This document shows positions 7,017 through 7,998 of a DNA stretch of 7,998 nucleotides, piece after piece. Origin of the DNA: JAHHLP01 sp041609895. GTDB lineage: Bacteria; Bacteroidota; Rhodothermia; Rhodothermales; JABDKH01. The first letter of the stretch is position 1; each line of letters begins with the position of its first letter. The stretch covers positions 1-7,998 of the forward strand of contig JBFIPX010000157.1 of assembly GCA_041609895.1 (NCBI GenBank), written 5' to 3'. A model generated the notes under the pieces. That model ran no database searches, was not told the origin of the DNA, and saw only the letters and a program-made list of their open reading frames with translations. The position numbers and the translations under genes are program-made.

Positions 7017-7109
7017 CTACTTCTTCTTCTTATGACGGTTCTTACGGAGACGCTTCTTCCGCTTGTGCGTAGCGATCTTATGTCGCTTTCGTTTACGGCC
7101 ACTGGGCAT
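7017..7109 (-). CDS. AURKAIP1/COX24-domain small ribosomal protein (30 aa)
   Basis: This 30-residue open frame (ATG at 7109, TAG at 7017-7019) begins MPSGRKRKRHKIATHKRK and ends in four lysines; 21 of 30 residues are K, R or H. It closely resembles the tiny AURKAIP1/COX24-domain proteins annotated in Bacteroidota. The mitochondrial mS38 and mycobacterial bS22 ribosomal proteins carry the same domain, so it is expected to bind rRNA in the small subunit near the decoding site. It is easily missed by gene callers because of its length. Unlike its neighbours it has a good ribosome binding site, a plausible promoter directly upstream and an intrinsic terminator directly downstream, so it looks like an independent, strongly expressed unit. 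Confidence 0.88.
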   Translation of the reverse strand: MPSGRKRKRHKIATHKRKKRLRKNRHKKKK

Positions 7110-7115
7110 TCGCTA

Positions 7116-7123
7116 CCCTCTTC
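7116..7123 (-). promoter_or_regulatory. Shine-Dalgarno sequence of the tiny ribosomal gene
   Basis: On the minus strand GAAGAGGG lies six bases before the ATG at 7109, at standard Shine-Dalgarno spacing. It stands out because the other gene starts in this window have no such well-placed motif; several instead have A-rich or unremarkable leaders. Confidence 0.6.
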
Positions 7124-7130
7124 TTTCCTT

Positions 7131-7159
7131 ATTATGGGCAAAATCGACAGAAACTTAAA
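7131..7159 (-). promoter_or_regulatory. Candidate promoter for the tiny ribosomal gene
   Basis: On the minus strand TTTAAG (7159-7154) and CATAAT (7136-7131) are separated by 17 bases, a sigma-70-like arrangement with five of six matches at -10 and three of six at -35. A start about seven bases downstream would give a leader of only about 15 bases, just enough to carry the ribosome binding site. Bacteroidota promoters often differ from this form, so this is tentative. Confidence 0.35.
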
Positions 7160-7506
7160 AGTAAGGTTCCGGTGCGATGCCTGCAACGGTATGGAGTAGA
7201 GACGGTTTCTGGGTGGCTTTGAAGATACCGTTCAATTCTAAGCCCGGTTTGACGACGTGGGGAACCGAGAGACCTGCAAGGGTCGTCTTTTTCAAGACTC
7301 TGCGGAGCGATTGATGTATCACGGCGCCGCCCGTTATCTTCACGCCTCGTGTAGGGTGCTCGTGGCAAAGAAACTTTATCCAGGGGCAGGGTTGAGAGAA
7401 TTCCTCCCCGAAAGTTGACAGGCTCCTTCTCGCTTCGAAACCCGTGTTGCGCGGCACTGCCGAAGAATTCGTTTCAGCAAGACGCTCCCAATAAAAACAG
7501 ATACTA

Positions 7507-7998
7507 ATGTCTGAGCGCAAGGTAATAGTGAAGGGAATAGGCGCGTATCTGCCGGGCGACAAGGTCGGCATCAAGGAGATAGACGACTATCTCGGAGAAG
7601 TGCCGGGCGTCAACATGGCAAAGTACTACCGAATCATCGAGAAGTACGCTGGAGTCAAGTACCGTCACTACGCCGTTGAGAAGGGGTCCGGGAAACTGCT
7701 TGAGGATAGCTCGACGCTAGCCGTCGAGGCCGCGCAAAAGGCGCTCGACCGCGCCGGCATGTCGGGAAAAGATCTCGACGTCGTGATCACGTCAACGTCG
7801 ACCCCACCGTTTCTTCGACCGGGGCTTGCCAAGGAAATCCGGCTAAAGCTGGGCAACTCCGGCTGTGCCACATATGATCTTTGGGGAGCATGTACTGGCG
7901 TACAGCAAGCGATCACCCTGGCTACAGGTGCGATACGCTCTGGGCTTTTTCGTAATGCTCTGTTGGTTGGAGTCGAACTCGTTTCTACGTCGGGACTC
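7507..7998 (+). CDS. 3-oxoacyl-ACP synthase III-like protein, N-terminal part
   Basis: The first 164 residues of a thiolase-fold condensing enzyme are present; the frame is open at the window end, so the gene is cut by the edge. KAS III-type enzymes load an acyl group from acyl-CoA onto an active-site cysteine and condense it with a malonyl unit. Seen here are the N-terminal VKGIGAYLPGDKV at 8-20, YAGVKYRHYA at 47-56 where FabH has its TGI-RR segment, LAVEAAQKALDRAGM at 71-85, DVVITSTSTPPF at 91-102 and the nucleophile context DLWGACTGV at 124-132 with C129. The His and Asn of the triad lie beyond the window. C129 is about 17 residues later than in typical FabH (C112), so this may be a FabH-like paralogue and not the housekeeping enzyme. 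The leader AATAAAAACAGATACTA before the ATG is A-rich with no Shine-Dalgarno. Confidence 0.88.
   Translation, partial: MSERKVIVKGIGAYLPGDKVGIKEIDDYLGEVPGVNMAKYYRIIEKYAGVKYRHYAVEKGSGKLLEDSSTLAVEAAQKALDRAGMSGKDLDVVITSTSTPPFLRPGLAKEIRLKLGNSGCATYDLWGACTGVQQAITLATGAIRSGLFRNALLVGVELVSTSGL

Larger units (their letters stand above)
7110..7506. other. 397-base divergent intergenic region
   Basis: This gap lies between the divergent ribosomal protein gene and the KAS III-like gene and should contain promoters for both. For the rightward gene, TTGATG (7311-7316) and TATCTT (7335-7340) with an 18-base spacer are a weak promoter candidate. A perfect TTGACA at 7415-7420 has no partner at -10. A small dyad GTCTT-TTTC-AAGAC is at 7285-7298. 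The minus strand is free of stops from 7506 down to a TAA at 7155-7157; within it a GTG at 7343 would give a 62-residue protein beginning MKITGGAVIH and ending PEPYF, which I do not recognise. On the plus strand an ATG at 7314 opens a 34-residue frame to 7418, also unrecognised. I find no match by eye to tmRNA, RNase P RNA or SRP RNA. Confidence 0.5.

Noticed and set aside
7415..7420. Perfect TTGACA as a -35 box for the KAS III-like gene
   Set aside because: The bases 16-19 further on (around 7437-7443) do not resemble a -10 element.

Overview
The window looks like a chromosomal housekeeping segment from a member of the Bacteroidota/Rhodothermota group, possibly a Rhodothermia-like marine lineage. 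Three things point there. A 30-residue very basic protein has the look of the AURKAIP1/COX24-domain small ribosomal proteins annotated in that group. Almost no gene start has a Shine-Dalgarno sequence, although one tiny ribosomal gene does. The gene families and the moderately high GC also fit. This placement is inference from pattern recognition, not from a search.

Layout, left to right. Bases 1-190 hold no convincing gene. A six-helix membrane protein of unknown function (191-928, +) converges on an inositol-monophosphatase family enzyme (925-1737, -); their stop codons share one CTAG. The phosphatase is divergent from an unrecognised lipoprotein (1801-2586, +), which converges on an exported TPR protein (2601-3272, -). 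A 130-base divergent interval follows. It leads to the cofactor pair birA (3403-4161, biotin-protein ligase) and coaX (4200-4970, type III pantothenate kinase), both +. These converge on a minus-strand series read from right to left: the tiny ribosomal protein (7109-7017), a rho-independent terminator (6986-6955), a YtxH-domain protein (6922-6584), a YaaA-family protein (6532-5726) and uridine kinase udk (5686-5042). A 397-base gap then separates this series from a ketoacyl-ACP synthase III-like gene (7507 to the window end, +), which is cut off by the edge.

How the genes fit together. BirA loads biotin onto acetyl-CoA carboxylase, CoaX starts CoA synthesis, and the KAS III-like enzyme would use acyl-CoA as primer, so part of the window concerns acyl-CoA and lipid supply. 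Udk is pyrimidine salvage. YaaA and YtxH are stress-associated families. The envelope genes (lipoprotein, TPR protein, membrane protein) have no assigned roles.

I found no mobile element, CRISPR array, tRNA, rRNA or recognisable defence system, and nothing that amounts to a clear new system. The points most worth checking are the tiny ribosomal gene with its unusual ribosome binding site and downstream terminator, the stop-free 397-base gap, the dyad upstream of yaaA, and the orphan six-helix membrane protein.
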